A DNA stretch of 64,000 nt from Paraconexibacter algicola (GCF_003044185.1 NZ_PYYB01000001.1:2128978-2192977); one strand, 5' to 3'. Shown: positions 51,795 to 60,754, counted from the first letter of the stretch. Numbers and translations: made by a program. Notes: generated by a model from the sequence alone, not told the origin.

Positions 51795-53308
51795 GGTCCA
51801 CTCCGCAGAGCCGAGCGGGCCGCGGCATCGCCCGGTACGCCGTGGACCGCTCCGCCGGGGAAGGTCGCTGCGCTGCCGAGGACCAACCCGCGGACCGGGG
51901 TGCGGTACGGGTCGAGCGCGGGCAGCGGGCGGAACACCAGCTGCGACAGGCGATAGCTGCCGCCGCCGACGTCGCCGCCGACGAGGTTCGCGTCGCGCTC
52001 CTCGAGCTCCCGTGGTCCCAGGACGTGCCGGGCGAGCACGCGGTCGCCGAACCCGGGGGCGAACCGCTCGACCATCGCCTCGATCCGGGCGACGTGCTGC
52101 TCCAGCGTGCCAGGGGCCAGGAGCGCCTGCGTCGGTGCGTGCGTATAGGCCCAGGCGGTGTGGTGGCCCTCGGGCGCGCGGGTCGGGTCCGCCAGCGACT
52201 GCTGGCCCAGGAGCAGGAACGGGCGCGCGGGCATCTCGTGGGCTGCGCGCTCGACCGCGTCGAGGAAGGTCTCCTCGTCCCCGGCCACGTGCACGGTGCC
52301 CGCCTCGCGCGCGCCCGGCGCGCTCCACGGGATCGGGCCGTCGAGCGCCCAGTCCACCTTCACCGTCCCGGCGCCGTAGCGGTAGGCCCGCAACCGGCCC
52401 CCGTACCAACGCCCCAGATCGGCGTCGACGAGGCGCAGCAGCGCGTGCGGCATCACCGTCGCGACGACGCTCGACGCGCGCACGTGGCCCAGACCCCGGG
52501 CGGTCACGCCCGTGACCCGGCCGTGCGCGACCGTGATGCGCTGGACCTCGGCACCGCAGCGGATCTCCCCGCCCAGCGATCGCAGGACGCCCGCGAGCGC
52601 GTCCGACAGGGCTCCCGCCCCGCCACGGGGGCTCGGCCATCCCGAGGCGTGGCCGAGCAGGTAGAGGTAGAAGGCGGCGATGGCGCTGCCGCGGCCCTGT
52701 GGCGGCGTGTCACCGTGCATCGCGCCGCCGTAGAGCCACGCGCGGGATCCCGCCCCTTCGAACAGCCGGTGCCCCAGTCCGACCGCCGATTCGGGCAGCT
52801 GCCGGGCGAACGCCGCGAGCCGCGCCGGGCCGGCCTGGTGCAGCAGCCGCAGCGGGCCGCCGACGGGTGGGAACCCGGAGAGCATGGTGCGCCGAACGCC
52901 GTCGATCGCGTCGAGGTACGGGGCGGCGAAGGTCGCCCAGCGCTCGCCGTCCCCGGGATGGACGGCGTCCAGCGACGCGGCGGTCCGCGCGACGTCGCGA
53001 TACTGGGCGACGGCGGAGCCGTCGGGCAACGGATGGGCGACGCACGCCGCCGGATGCACCCAGTGCAGGCCGTGGGCGGCGAGCGGCAGGCGGGCGAACA
53101 CCGGGGAGGCGGCCGCCGCCGGGTAGACCGACGAGAACGTGTCGTGCCGGAACCCGGGCAGGGTCAGCTCCTGGGTGCGGACCGCCCCACCGGGCTGGTC
53201 GGCGGCCTCCAGGACGGTGACCGGGCGGCCGGCCTGCGCGAGGCGGATCGCGGCGGCGAGACCGTTGGGACCGCTGCCGACGACGACGCACCGCTCGGTG
53301 CCCGTCAC
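51782..53308 (-). CDS. PYROXD2/phytoene-dehydrogenase-like FAD oxidoreductase
   Basis: A 508-residue FAD enzyme: VVGSGPNGLAAAIRLAQAG and LEAADQPGGAVRTQEL at the N-terminus and GLVLGSAATFPGGAVHGVPG closing the FAD site. It resembles carotenoid-desaturase-like proteins of unknown substrate. Co-transcribed with an SRPBCC protein (3-bp gap). Confidence 0.9.
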   Translation of the reverse strand: MTGTERCVVVGSGPNGLAAAIRLAQAGRPVTVLEAADQPGGAVRTQELTLPGFRHDTFSSVYPAAAASPVFARLPLAAHGLHWVHPAACVAHPLPDGSAVAQYRDVARTAASLDAVHPGDGERWATFAAPYLDAIDGVRRTMLSGFPPVGGPLRLLHQAGPARLAAFARQLPESAVGLGHRLFEGAGSRAWLYGGAMHGDTPPQGRGSAIAAFYLYLLGHASGWPSPRGGAGALSDALAGVLRSLGGEIRCGAEVQRITVAHGRVTGVTARGLGHVRASSVVATVMPHALLRLVDADLGRWYGGRLRAYRYGAGTVKVDWALDGPIPWSAPGAREAGTVHVAGDEETFLDAVERAAHEMPARPFLLLGQQSLADPTRAPEGHHTAWAYTHAPTQALLAPGTLEQHVARIEAMVERFAPGFGDRVLARHVLGPRELEERDANLVGGDVGGGSYRLSQLVFRPLPALDPYRTPVRGLVLGSAATFPGGAVHGVPGDAAARSALRSGPWVR

Positions 53309-53311
53309 GGG

Positions 53312-53767
53312 TCAGGCCGCGGGCGTGCCGGAGCGGGACTGCGTCTCGACGATGCGCTTGAGGCGACGCAGCGCCTCGACGTTGCGTCCGCGCAGCAGCA
53401 GGTCGGCGAGCGGGTTGAAGACCAGGCGGCTCACCGCGTCCCCCGGCCCCTCGTCCATCACGATCCGGGTACCCCGGGGGGTCGGCTCCAGCCGCAGCTG
53501 CACACGCGCCGTGCCCAGCGGTCTGGTTCGCGCCTGCAGCACGATCCGCCGGCCGGGGTCCAGCTCGAGCACCTCGGTGTTGTCGTCCAGTGTCAGGGGT
53601 CCGATGCCGACGGTGTGGTGCAGGCGCGTGCCGACGGCGGGAAAGCCGGGGTCCTCGCCGCGGTACGCCTTCGCGCCGACCACCCACTCCGGGTAGAGGC
53701 GCGCCGTGCTGAGGACGCGGAACGTCTCCGCGACGGTGGCGTCGACGACGGTCTCGTTCGTGGCCAC
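53312..53767 (-). CDS. SRPBCC (START-like) ligand-binding protein
   Basis: A 151-residue START/Bet v1-like protein (ETVVDATVAETFRVLSTARL; YPEWVVGAKAYRGED; LEPTPRGTRIVMDEG). It likely binds a hydrophobic molecule for the oxidoreductase next to it. Confidence 0.85.
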   Translation of the reverse strand: MATNETVVDATVAETFRVLSTARLYPEWVVGAKAYRGEDPGFPAVGTRLHHTVGIGPLTLDDNTEVLELDPGRRIVLQARTRPLGTARVQLRLEPTPRGTRIVMDEGPGDAVSRLVFNPLADLLLRGRNVEALRRLKRIVETQSRSGTPAA

Positions 53768-53770
53768 GGG

Positions 53771-53863
53771 CTACCGCCCAACGAGCATGCGGCGGACGTC
53801 GTCCCAGCGCACGTGGGACGGACCGGCGATGCCGAGCGCGGTCAGGTACACGATGCGGTTCAT
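53771..53863 (-). CDS. 30-residue small protein with its own stress promoter
   Basis: An ORF of 30 codons: MNRIVYLTALGIAG, then PSHVRWDDVRRMLVGR. A hydrophobic head followed by a basic/acidic tail. It begins exactly 9 nt after a GTTT-N15-GGGCAC promoter, the same geometry as other genes in the region, and lies 3 bp before the SRPBCC gene of the same operon. Both the promoter and the position support a real gene. Confidence 0.55.
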   Translation of the reverse strand: MNRIVYLTALGIAGPSHVRWDDVRRMLVGR

Positions 53864-53872
53864 GGCGGCCGG

Positions 53873-53897
53873 GTGCCCGGTGTCCGACGCAGCAAAC
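53873..53897 (-). promoter_or_regulatory. SigB/F-type promoter of the small protein/SRPBCC operon
   Basis: On the minus strand GTTT (53894-53897), 15-bp spacer, GGGCAC (53873-53878), exactly 9 nt, ATG 53863. It is one of the fullest matches to the shared pattern. Confidence 0.6.
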
Positions 53898-53983
53898 GCG
53901 ACGGACGGCGACGCCGGGCCGTCCCGGACGCCTGCGCGCCCGGTTCGCGTTCGGGACCGGACGGGCCGGATATCCGGGCCGCC

Positions 53984-55051
53984 GTGCATCGGCCGCTCTC
54001 CGTCGGGATCATCGCCTCCGCGCGTCACGCGCTGCGGGAGCCCTTCGCGGGCGGGCTGGAGGCCCATACGGCGCAGCTGGCCCGCGGGTTGCGCGATCGC
54101 GGGCATCGCGTGGTGGTGTTCGCGTCCGCCGACAGCGATCCGCGGCTCGGGGTCGAGCCCGTCTGCGCGCGCGCGACGCGCCTGGACCTGTCCGAGGCCG
54201 CGCGTCGGGACCCGAGCATGCTCGCCGACGGGTTCATGGGGGAGCACCATGCCTATCTGCATCTCATGTTGCGGTTGCGTGAGCGTGAGGACCTCGACGT
54301 CGTGCACAACAACGCGCTGCACTACCTGCCGGTGGCGATGGCGAGCACGCTGTCCTGCGCGTTCGTGACGACGCTGCACACGCCGCCCACGCCGTGGCTC
54401 GAGAGCGCCCACGCGGCCGCTCGGGAGCACGGAGCGTACGTCAGCGTCTCGCAGGCCAATGCGGCGGCCTGGCAGGCGACCGTGCCCGACTGCGCCGTCA
54501 TCCCCAACGCGGTCGACACCGAGACGTGGCGACCGCGGCCGGGCCCGGTGCTCGACCGGGCGGTGTGGATGGGTCGCATCGTGCCCGAGAAGGCCCCGCA
54601 TCTCGCGCTCCGCGCGGCGCACCTGGCCGGGCTGCCGCTCGACATCGCCGGACCCGTCCACGACCGCGAGTACCACGAGACGTGCGTGGCGCCGCTGCTG
54701 CGCCCCGTCGATCGTCTGCTCGGGCATCGCACGAGCGCCGAGCTCGCGAAGCTCGTGGCCGCGCGTGCCGTCTGCCTGGTGACGCCCGCCTGGGACGAGC
54801 CGTTCGGGCTCGTCGTCGCGGAGGCACTCGCGTGCGGGACCCCGGTCGCGGCGTTCGCCCGAGGCGCGTTGCCGGAGCTGCTGGACGCACGAACCGGCGC
54901 CCTCGCCACCCCAGGCGACCCGGCGGCGCTCGCGGACGCGATCGCCCGCGCCCGACGGTGTGATCGCGCGCACTGCGCGCGAGAGGCGGCTCGGCGGTGG
55001 ACGGTGGACGCGATGGTCCGCCGCTACGAGGACTGCTACCGCGGCCTGTGA
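53984..55051 (+). CDS. GT4-family glycosyltransferase
   Basis: A 355-residue GT-B glycosyltransferase: FAGGLEAHTAQLARGLRDRG (acceptor domain), VHNNALHYLPVAMAS, WMGRIVPEKAPHLALRAAHL and the donor-site EPFGLVVAEALACGTPV (E-x7-E). GTG at 53984 with a TATCCG -10-like element close upstream. It overlaps the next gene by 4 bp. Confidence 0.9.
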   Translation: MHRPLSVGIIASARHALREPFAGGLEAHTAQLARGLRDRGHRVVVFASADSDPRLGVEPVCARATRLDLSEAARRDPSMLADGFMGEHHAYLHLMLRLREREDLDVVHNNALHYLPVAMASTLSCAFVTTLHTPPTPWLESAHAAAREHGAYVSVSQANAAAWQATVPDCAVIPNAVDTETWRPRPGPVLDRAVWMGRIVPEKAPHLALRAAHLAGLPLDIAGPVHDREYHETCVAPLLRPVDRLLGHRTSAELAKLVAARAVCLVTPAWDEPFGLVVAEALACGTPVAAFARGALPELLDARTGALATPGDPAALADAIARARRCDRAHCAREAARRWTVDAMVRRYEDCYRGL

Positions 55052-56865
55052 TCGCCTACTACGCCCATCACCACGGCAGCGGGCACCTCCGGCGCGCGAC
55101 CGCACTCGCCCGTGCCCTCGACGAGCCGGTCGCGCTCCTGAGCTCGAGCCGCCCGCCGCGCGGGCATCCGTTCGCGGAGGTCCTCACGCTGCCGCTGGAC
55201 GACGGTGGCCTGGGGTCGAGTGCCGTCCTGCCCGGGCTCGCCCACCACGCTCCGCTCGACAGCCCGGGACTCGCCGGGCGGATGGCGCAGATCGCGACCT
55301 TCCTGGCAGGGCACGTCCCCGCGACGCTGGTCGTCGACGTGTCCGTGGAGGTCGCGCTCCTCGGGCGACTGCTGGGAGCCCGGGTCCTCGTGGTGCGCCA
55401 GCACGGTGACCGCGACGACGAGGCGCACCGTCACGCCTACCGTGCGGCCGCGCGGCTGCTCGCCCCGTGGCCCCGTTGGCTGGACGAGGGGCAGCCCGAC
55501 CCGTGGGCGTCGCACACCACCTGGACGGGCGGGTTCAGCCTGCTGGCGCCCGGCGCGCGGGCGGCGGCGCCCGGGGACGGCACGGTGGTGCTGCTCGGCG
55601 GCCGGGGCGGCGGGGACGCGATCGCCAGCGCCGCGCGGGGCGTGGCACGCGAGGAGCCCGGGCGCCCGATGGTCGTGCTCGGGCCCGCCGGCGGGGTCCT
55701 GCCCGAGGGGGTCGAGCACCGACCCTGGGAGGACGACCCCGGCCCCGTGCTCCGCCGCGCCGACGTGATCGTCGTGGCCGCGGGACACAACGCGGTCATG
55801 GACGCGGCCGCGACCGGCCGGCCCCTCGTGGTGGTCGCGGACGACCGTCCGTACGGCGAGCAACGGGACAAGGCGCGACGGCTGCACGCGACGGGGGCCG
55901 CCCTGCACGTCCCCGATCCGGCGGTGGCCGACTGGTCCGGGGTGCTGCGCGACGCGGTCGCCCGCGGCCCGGGCCGCGCGCCCGAGCTGCTCGACCCGGA
56001 GGGCGCCGTCCCGTTCGCCCGCGCGGTGGTGGCACACCGCCCCGCGCGGCGGGTTCCGGCCGCGTCCGGCCGCGACCCGGTGGTCGTGTGCACGCTCGTG
56101 CACGGACGCCTCGAGCATCTCGCCGCCCAGCACGAATCGCTGCGCCGGCACGCTCCGGAGGCCCGCCACGTGGTCGCGTGGATGGGCGGACCCGACCCGC
56201 GTCCGGCGGCGCCGGACGCCGAGGTCGTCGAGGTCCCCGGCACGCGGGAGGGGGAGCCGCTGCCGCTGGCGGCGGCGCGCAACGCAGCGCTCGCCGCCGC
56301 TCCGCCGACCGGCGTGGCGCTGCTGCTCGACGTCGACTGCACGGTCCGCCCGGGCACCGTCGCGGTTCTCGCGGCGGCGGTCCGACGCACGGACGGCGTC
56401 GTGCTGCCGCGCGTCCTCTACGAGCCGCCCGATCGTGGGGCACCTCGCGAGCACCCGGCTCGCAGTGCCCCCGCGGTCGGGGACGGGTCGCCGATCCCCT
56501 GCTCGGACTGGGGGCTGGCCTGGACCGTGGCCCTGGGCGTGCCCCTGACGGTCGTGCGTGAGGTCGGCGGGTTCGACGAGCGGTACCGCGGCTACGGAGC
56601 GGAGGACACGGACTTCGCGTGGCGCTGCCGCGCAGTGGGCGTGCCGTTGCACTGGGCGCCTGCCGCGGACGTCGTCCACCGTCACCACGAGGGCGGCGGC
56701 GTCCCGTACGACCGGGCCGCTGCCGTCGTCGCCAACGCCGTCCGCTTCCAGCGGACGTGGGGTCACTGGCCGATGGTGCCGTGGCTGCGGGCGTTCGCGG
56801 CAGCGGGACTGCTGCCGGCGTCGCTCGCCGCCGCGGTGACCGGCGAGAAAGACGAGGGTCAGTAG
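55048..56865 (+). CDS. Two-domain glycosyltransferase (MurG-like plus GT2)
   Basis: A 605-residue fusion. Residues 1-~335 resemble a MurG/UGT-type GT-B enzyme (YYAHHHGSGHLRRATALARA; VVAAGHNAVMDAAATGRPLV). Residues ~345-600 are a GT2 GT-A domain (VVVCTLVHGRLEHL, LLLDVDCTVRPG with a DxD-like DVD, FDERYRGYGAEDTDFAWRC). Two different sugar-transfer folds in one chain suggest sequential addition of sugars. Coupled to the GT4 gene by a 4-bp overlap. Confidence 0.85.
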   Translation: MIAYYAHHHGSGHLRRATALARALDEPVALLSSSRPPRGHPFAEVLTLPLDDGGLGSSAVLPGLAHHAPLDSPGLAGRMAQIATFLAGHVPATLVVDVSVEVALLGRLLGARVLVVRQHGDRDDEAHRHAYRAAARLLAPWPRWLDEGQPDPWASHTTWTGGFSLLAPGARAAAPGDGTVVLLGGRGGGDAIASAARGVAREEPGRPMVVLGPAGGVLPEGVEHRPWEDDPGPVLRRADVIVVAAGHNAVMDAAATGRPLVVVADDRPYGEQRDKARRLHATGAALHVPDPAVADWSGVLRDAVARGPGRAPELLDPEGAVPFARAVVAHRPARRVPAASGRDPVVVCTLVHGRLEHLAAQHESLRRHAPEARHVVAWMGGPDPRPAAPDAEVVEVPGTREGEPLPLAAARNAALAAAPPTGVALLLDVDCTVRPGTVAVLAAAVRRTDGVVLPRVLYEPPDRGAPREHPARSAPAVGDGSPIPCSDWGLAWTVALGVPLTVVREVGGFDERYRGYGAEDTDFAWRCRAVGVPLHWAPAADVVHRHHEGGGVPYDRAAAVVANAVRFQRTWGHWPMVPWLRAFAAAGLLPASLAAAVTGEKDEGQ

Positions 56866-57104
56866 CTGGCCGGCGGGTCGCTCGCCGGGAACGACTGCTC
56901 GAGCGTCTCGTCGCGCCGGGCATCGTCGCCGGACGTGCCCGGCTGCGGCGCGGGCCGCGGACCCCGCGCGGGGGCGGGGGACGGGGCGGGCGGCGGTCCG
57001 GCAGGGCTCGGTCGTTCGTCGCGGAGACCGCGCCGCCGCTGCGCGAGCGCGGCGGCCGCCCCTCCGCACAGCGCGAGCAGCAGGACAGATCGGGGAAGGC
57101 TCAT
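56859..57104 (-). CDS. Small secreted or anchored protein with SFPASDPP motif
   Basis: An 81-residue protein: hydrophobic N-terminus (SVLLLALCGGAAAALA), Pro-rich middle and a C-terminal ETLEQSFPASDPPASY motif common to short actinobacterial and proteobacterial proteins of unknown role. A GTTT-N15-GGACAC promoter ends 9 nt before the ATG. Confidence 0.7.
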   Translation of the reverse strand: MSLPRSVLLLALCGGAAAALAQRRRGLRDERPSPAGPPPAPSPAPARGPRPAPQPGTSGDDARRDETLEQSFPASDPPASY

Positions 57105-57113
57105 CCGTTCCGG

Positions 57114-57138
57114 GTGTCCGAGCGCGCCGCAGGCAAAC
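57114..57138 (-). promoter_or_regulatory. SigB/F-type promoter of the 57104 gene
   Basis: Minus strand GTTT (57135-57138), 15-bp spacer, GGACAC (57114-57119), exactly 9 nt, ATG 57104. Confidence 0.55.
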
Positions 57139-57320
57139 CGCCGGGTGCCCTGCCGGCGGATGCCCGGGGAGGCGGGACGCGGCCCGAGCGCACGGACGTG
57201 GGATAGCCAGGCAGTCGGACCCTCCCGCGGTGTCGTCGAGGGTTCCGTGACGGATGCATCCGATGGGTCTGCGCGAGCGGCGACGACGGTCCATCGCGGG
57301 AAGCGGCAGACGGTGAGTCC

Positions 57321-58076
57321 TCAGCCGGCGTCGGCGTCGAGCGTCGCGCGCATGTCCGCGATCGCCCGTCGCAGCAGCCGCGAGACGTGCATCTGCGAGA
57401 TCCCGACGCGCTGCGCGATCTCGGACTGCGTGAGTCCGTCCTCGAAGCGCAGCCGCACGATCTGACGCTCGCGCTCCCGCAGCCCGGCGAGGCCGGTCCG
57501 GGCGAGGGCCCGGTCCTCGGCCACCTCGTAGCCGTGGTCGACGGTCCCGATCGTGTCGACCCGGGCGACGGCGTCGGCGTCCTCGGTCACCGCGGCGTCG
57601 AGCGAGGCGACGCGGACCTCGTGCACGGCGGCCTGGACCTCGAGCACGACGGCGGCGGGGAGCCCGCTGGCCTGTGCGAGCTCGGCGATGGTGGGGCGCC
57701 GTCCGTGCGCGGTGGCGAGCGCATCCGCGTGGCGGCGCAGCTCGTCCGCGTGCTCCTGCACGTCGCGCGGGAGCCGCAGGGCGTGGCTGTGGTCGCGGAA
57801 CCATCGGCGGATCTCCCCGGCGATGTTCGGGACCGCGAAGCTCGAGAACGCCAGTCCCCGGTCCGGGTCGAAGCGGTCGACGGCCTTCACGAGGCCGACG
57901 GCACCGACCTGCACGAGCTCCTCGTGGTCGACCCCGCGGTTCGCGTAGCGGGCGGCGACCGTGTGCACGAGCGGCATGGCGCCTTCGATCACGGTGTCGC
58001 GGGCACGGAAGTCCCCGGTGTCGCAGTAGCGGCGCAGGAGCAGCAGCTCCTGGCGCCGGGTGGTGGCGGTGTCCAT
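57321..58076 (-). CDS. SigB/SigF-family sigma factor
   Basis: A 251-residue sigma factor: region 2 (PLVHTVAARYANRGVDHEEL, GLVKAVDRFDPDRGLAF), region 3 and region 4 HTH (LTQSEIAQRVGISQMHVSRL). Start at MDTATTRRQE, identical in its first seven residues (MDTATTR) to the neighbour at 58224, so the pair is a tandem duplication. Confidence 0.95.
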   Translation of the reverse strand: MDTATTRRQELLLLRRYCDTGDFRARDTVIEGAMPLVHTVAARYANRGVDHEELVQVGAVGLVKAVDRFDPDRGLAFSSFAVPNIAGEIRRWFRDHSHALRLPRDVQEHADELRRHADALATAHGRRPTIAELAQASGLPAAVVLEVQAAVHEVRVASLDAAVTEDADAVARVDTIGTVDHGYEVAEDRALARTGLAGLRERERQIVRLRFEDGLTQSEIAQRVGISQMHVSRLLRRAIADMRATLDADAG

Positions 58077-58223
58077 GTCGTTCCCCTCGATGCGTGGGTG
58101 TCCCGAGTGCGACCCGGTCGGCCGCGGCTGGGTTCGGGTGACGCCCTTCGAGGCTCCCACACCGCCCGGGAGGTCCCCGGACGGTGTCCCGTTTCGGTCT
58201 TGACACCCCCGGTTGGGGAGCGT

Positions 58224-58985
58224 TCACGCGCCCAGCGCCGGGTTCTCGATGACCTCGCGGATGTCGTCGAGCGCCTGGCGGAGCAGCCGCGACACGTGCA
58301 TCTGCGACATGCCCACGCGTTCGGCGATCTCCGTCTGCGTGAGCCCCTCGTCGAAGCGCAGCGCGACGATGCGTCGCTCACGGTTTCGGAGCGTGTCGAG
58401 CCCGTCGGCGGCGACCGCGCGCGCCTCGACCTGCTCGTAGCCCTCCTCGATCGTGCCGAGGCGGTCCAACCGCGACTGCGCGTCCTCGTCCTCGCGGACG
58501 GGCTCGTCGAGATACGCGGCGTGGCTGCGATGCACCGCGGCCTGCACGTCGAGGACCTCGCGCAGCGTCATGCCCGCCGCCAGCGCCACCTCGTCCGTCG
58601 ACGGCTGGCGCTGCAGACGCGAGACGAGGCGGTCGGTCGTGGTCCGCAGCATGTCCGCCTTCTCCTGCACGTCCCGCGGCGCGCGCAGCACCTGTCCGTG
58701 GTCGCGGAAGTGGCGGCGGATCTCGCCGGCGATGTTCGGGATCGCGAAGCTCGCGAACGCGTGCTGGCGACGGTGGTCGAAGCGGTCGACGGCCTTCACG
58801 AGGCCGATCGACCCGACCTGCACGAGCTCGTCGTAGTCCAGGCCGCGGTCGACGTAGCGGCGGGCGACGAAGTGGACGAGCGACATGGTGCGCTCGATCA
58901 CCTCGTCACGGGCGGCGAAGTCGCCGTGCTCGGCGTAGCGACGCAGGAGCTCGAGCTCGATGCGTCGGGTGGTGGCGGTGTCCAT
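58224..58985 (-). CDS. SigB/SigF-family sigma factor
   Basis: A 253-residue sigma factor with region 2 (SLVHFVARRYVDRGLDYDEL, GLVKAVDRFDHRRQHAFASF), region 3 and region 4 (LTQTEIAERVGMSQMHVSRL). Both tandem paralogues lack an adjacent RsbW; the window's RsbW genes are distant. Upstream on the minus strand a GTTT at 59067-59070 may be part of a promoter. Confidence 0.95.
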   Translation of the reverse strand: MDTATTRRIELELLRRYAEHGDFAARDEVIERTMSLVHFVARRYVDRGLDYDELVQVGSIGLVKAVDRFDHRRQHAFASFAIPNIAGEIRRHFRDHGQVLRAPRDVQEKADMLRTTTDRLVSRLQRQPSTDEVALAAGMTLREVLDVQAAVHRSHAAYLDEPVREDEDAQSRLDRLGTIEEGYEQVEARAVAADGLDTLRNRERRIVALRFDEGLTQTEIAERVGMSQMHVSRLLRQALDDIREVIENPALGA

Positions 58986-59147
58986 GGGAGGACTCCCAAC
59001 GTGGTGATGTGCCGGCGTCGCAGCGGCGACGTCGTCCCCTTGGCCTCGCCGGAACCGTTGGCGCGCAAACCCTCGAACCGTCGTGATTGGGCCTCGAGCG
59101 TCACGGGCACCCGCCGCAGCTCCGTTCCCACCGAGGAGGTCCATGCC

Positions 59148-59741
59148 GTGTCACCCCCATCCACCGACTCCCCTGCGGAGCACCTGCAGGACGAGCTCCG
59201 CGCCGGCGCCGACGCCGCCCAGGAGACCGCGGCCCACGTCGGTCAGCAGGCGCGTGAGCGGGCCCGCAGCGAGATCGACGATCGCACCACCCACGCCGCC
59301 GGCCGTCTGCGCGAGGGTGCGCAGGACGCCCGCGCGGTCGCCGAGCACCTCCGCGGCGAGGGGCGGGACGCCCCCGCCCGGTTCGTGGAGCACGCCGCCG
59401 AACGTGTCGACGGCGCCGGTCGCTATCTCACCGAGGCCGACGCGGACCGTCTCATCCGCGACGCCGAGGCCTACGCACGGCGCAACCCCGCAGCCGTCGT
59501 CGTCGGTGGACTCGCGCTCGGGTTCGCCGCGTCCCGACTGCTGAGCGCCTCCAGCGGTGGCCGGCGCTCGACCTCCGCGGATCAGGAGTCCCCGGGCACC
59601 GGGAGCGACCGACCGCGGGCGCTCCCCCCGTCGAACGCCGCGGTCGATGGCGCGCCGGGAGCGGGGTTCCCGACCGGGGCGCCCGCGGCGCCGGGGCCAT
59701 CCACACCGGCGTACGCCGCCCCGCCGGCCGACGCACCATGA
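59148..59741 (+). CDS. Amphipathic-helix stress protein (YqjD/ElaB-like region)
   Basis: A 197-residue protein; residues 5-100 are Ala/Glu/Arg amphipathic helix (TAAHVGQQARERARSEIDDR), then NPAAVVVGGLALGFAASRLL as a C-terminal anchor, then a Pro/Ala tail. It resembles inner-membrane-anchored YqjD/ElaB proteins. GTG at 59148 has a GAGGAGG ribosome-binding site (59133-59139). Overlaps the Holin-X gene by 4 bp. Confidence 0.7.
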   Translation: MSPPSTDSPAEHLQDELRAGADAAQETAAHVGQQARERARSEIDDRTTHAAGRLREGAQDARAVAEHLRGEGRDAPARFVEHAAERVDGAGRYLTEADADRLIRDAEAYARRNPAAVVVGGLALGFAASRLLSASSGGRRSTSADQESPGTGSDRPRALPPSNAAVDGAPGAGFPTGAPAAPGPSTPAYAAPPADAP

Positions 59742-60160
59742 CGGATTCAGGATCCGCTCCGCAACCGCGGGAACGTCCCGTCGGGGAGCTGCTCACCGAG
59801 CTCTCGCGCGAGACGAGCCTGCTCGTCCGCCAGGAGCTCGCACTCGCGCGCGCCGAGCTGCAGCAGAAGAGCCGTGCCGCCGGCGTCGGGGCCGGCCTCC
59901 TCGGTGGTGCAGGCGCGACGGCCCTGGTCGCGCTCGTGGCGCTGATGGTCACCGTCGTCGCCGCGCTCGACACCGCCATGCCGACATGGCTGGCCGGACT
60001 CATCACCACGGGCCTCTTCGCGGCGATCGCCGCGGTCGAGGCCGCCGTCGGCCGCGCGCGCCTGCGCGCCGCCACCCCGCTCGTCCCTCAACAAGCACCC
60101 GAGAGCATGAAGGAGGACATGGAATGGGCCACGAAGCAGGCACGATCCGCCAGGACATAG
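59738..60160 (+). CDS. Actinobacterial Holin-X family protein
   Basis: A 140-residue membrane protein (LLTELSRETSLLVRQELALA, then two hydrophobic segments). Paralogue of 35073. It sits in a three-gene cassette with the helical protein upstream and a DUF3618 gene whose start overlaps it by 37 bp. Confidence 0.85.
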   Translation: MTDSGSAPQPRERPVGELLTELSRETSLLVRQELALARAELQQKSRAAGVGAGLLGGAGATALVALVALMVTVVAALDTAMPTWLAGLITTGLFAAIAAVEAAVGRARLRAATPLVPQQAPESMKEDMEWATKQARSART

Positions 60161-60732
60161 AGGAGACCCGCGAGCGACTCGGGGAGACCGTCGACGCGCT
60201 CGCCTACAAGACCGATGTCGGGGCTCGCGCCCGCGACAAGGTGAGCGACGGCGTCGACCGGGTGAAGAACCGGCTGGGCGTCGCGCAGGACGCGGTCCCC
60301 GGGGCGGCGGACGTCCGGCAGCAGGGCCGGCGGGTCTCCGCCGTCGCCCAGGAGAACCCGCTCGGCTTCGCGGTCGGGGCCATCGCGGTCGGCTTCGTCG
60401 CCGGGCTGCTGATCCCCAACACGAAGGCCGAGGACCGGCACCTCGCCCCCGTCAAGGAGGCGGTGGGGGAGCAGGCGCACGAGGCCGCGGAGACCGTAGC
60501 CGAGCACGGCCGCGACACCGTGCAGGAAGCAGCGGACGCGGCGCGCGGCGCCGCCGGCGACATGGCCCAGACGGTGCGTGACCACGCCCGGGAAGCCGGG
60601 GACGAGCTCGGGGTCACCGACACCGGATCCGCCGTGGGCGACGCGGCGCACGAAGGACCGCAGTCCGATGCGGATGCGGGCGCCGACGGTCCCGAACCCG
60701 ACCGCCCCGGCCCGGGGTCGTCACCCGGCTGA
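60124..60732 (+). CDS. DUF3618 protein with extended acidic tail
   Basis: A 202-residue protein: DIEETRERLGETVDALAYKT signature, a membrane segment (FAVGAIAVGFVAGLLI), then Ala/Glu-rich coiled helix and a Gly/Asp/Pro tail. Longer than its paralogue at 35474 (92 residues). Confidence 0.85.
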   Translation: MGHEAGTIRQDIEETRERLGETVDALAYKTDVGARARDKVSDGVDRVKNRLGVAQDAVPGAADVRQQGRRVSAVAQENPLGFAVGAIAVGFVAGLLIPNTKAEDRHLAPVKEAVGEQAHEAAETVAEHGRDTVQEAADAARGAAGDMAQTVRDHAREAGDELGVTDTGSAVGDAAHEGPQSDADAGADGPEPDRPGPGSSPG

Positions 60733-60754
60733 GGGCTGGGTCGACGTGGCCGGT

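Noticed and set aside
55036-58227. A 1063-codon open frame on the minus strand
   Set aside because: It crosses the glycosyltransferase genes antisense and the sigma factor gene out of frame, and has no recognisable domain.
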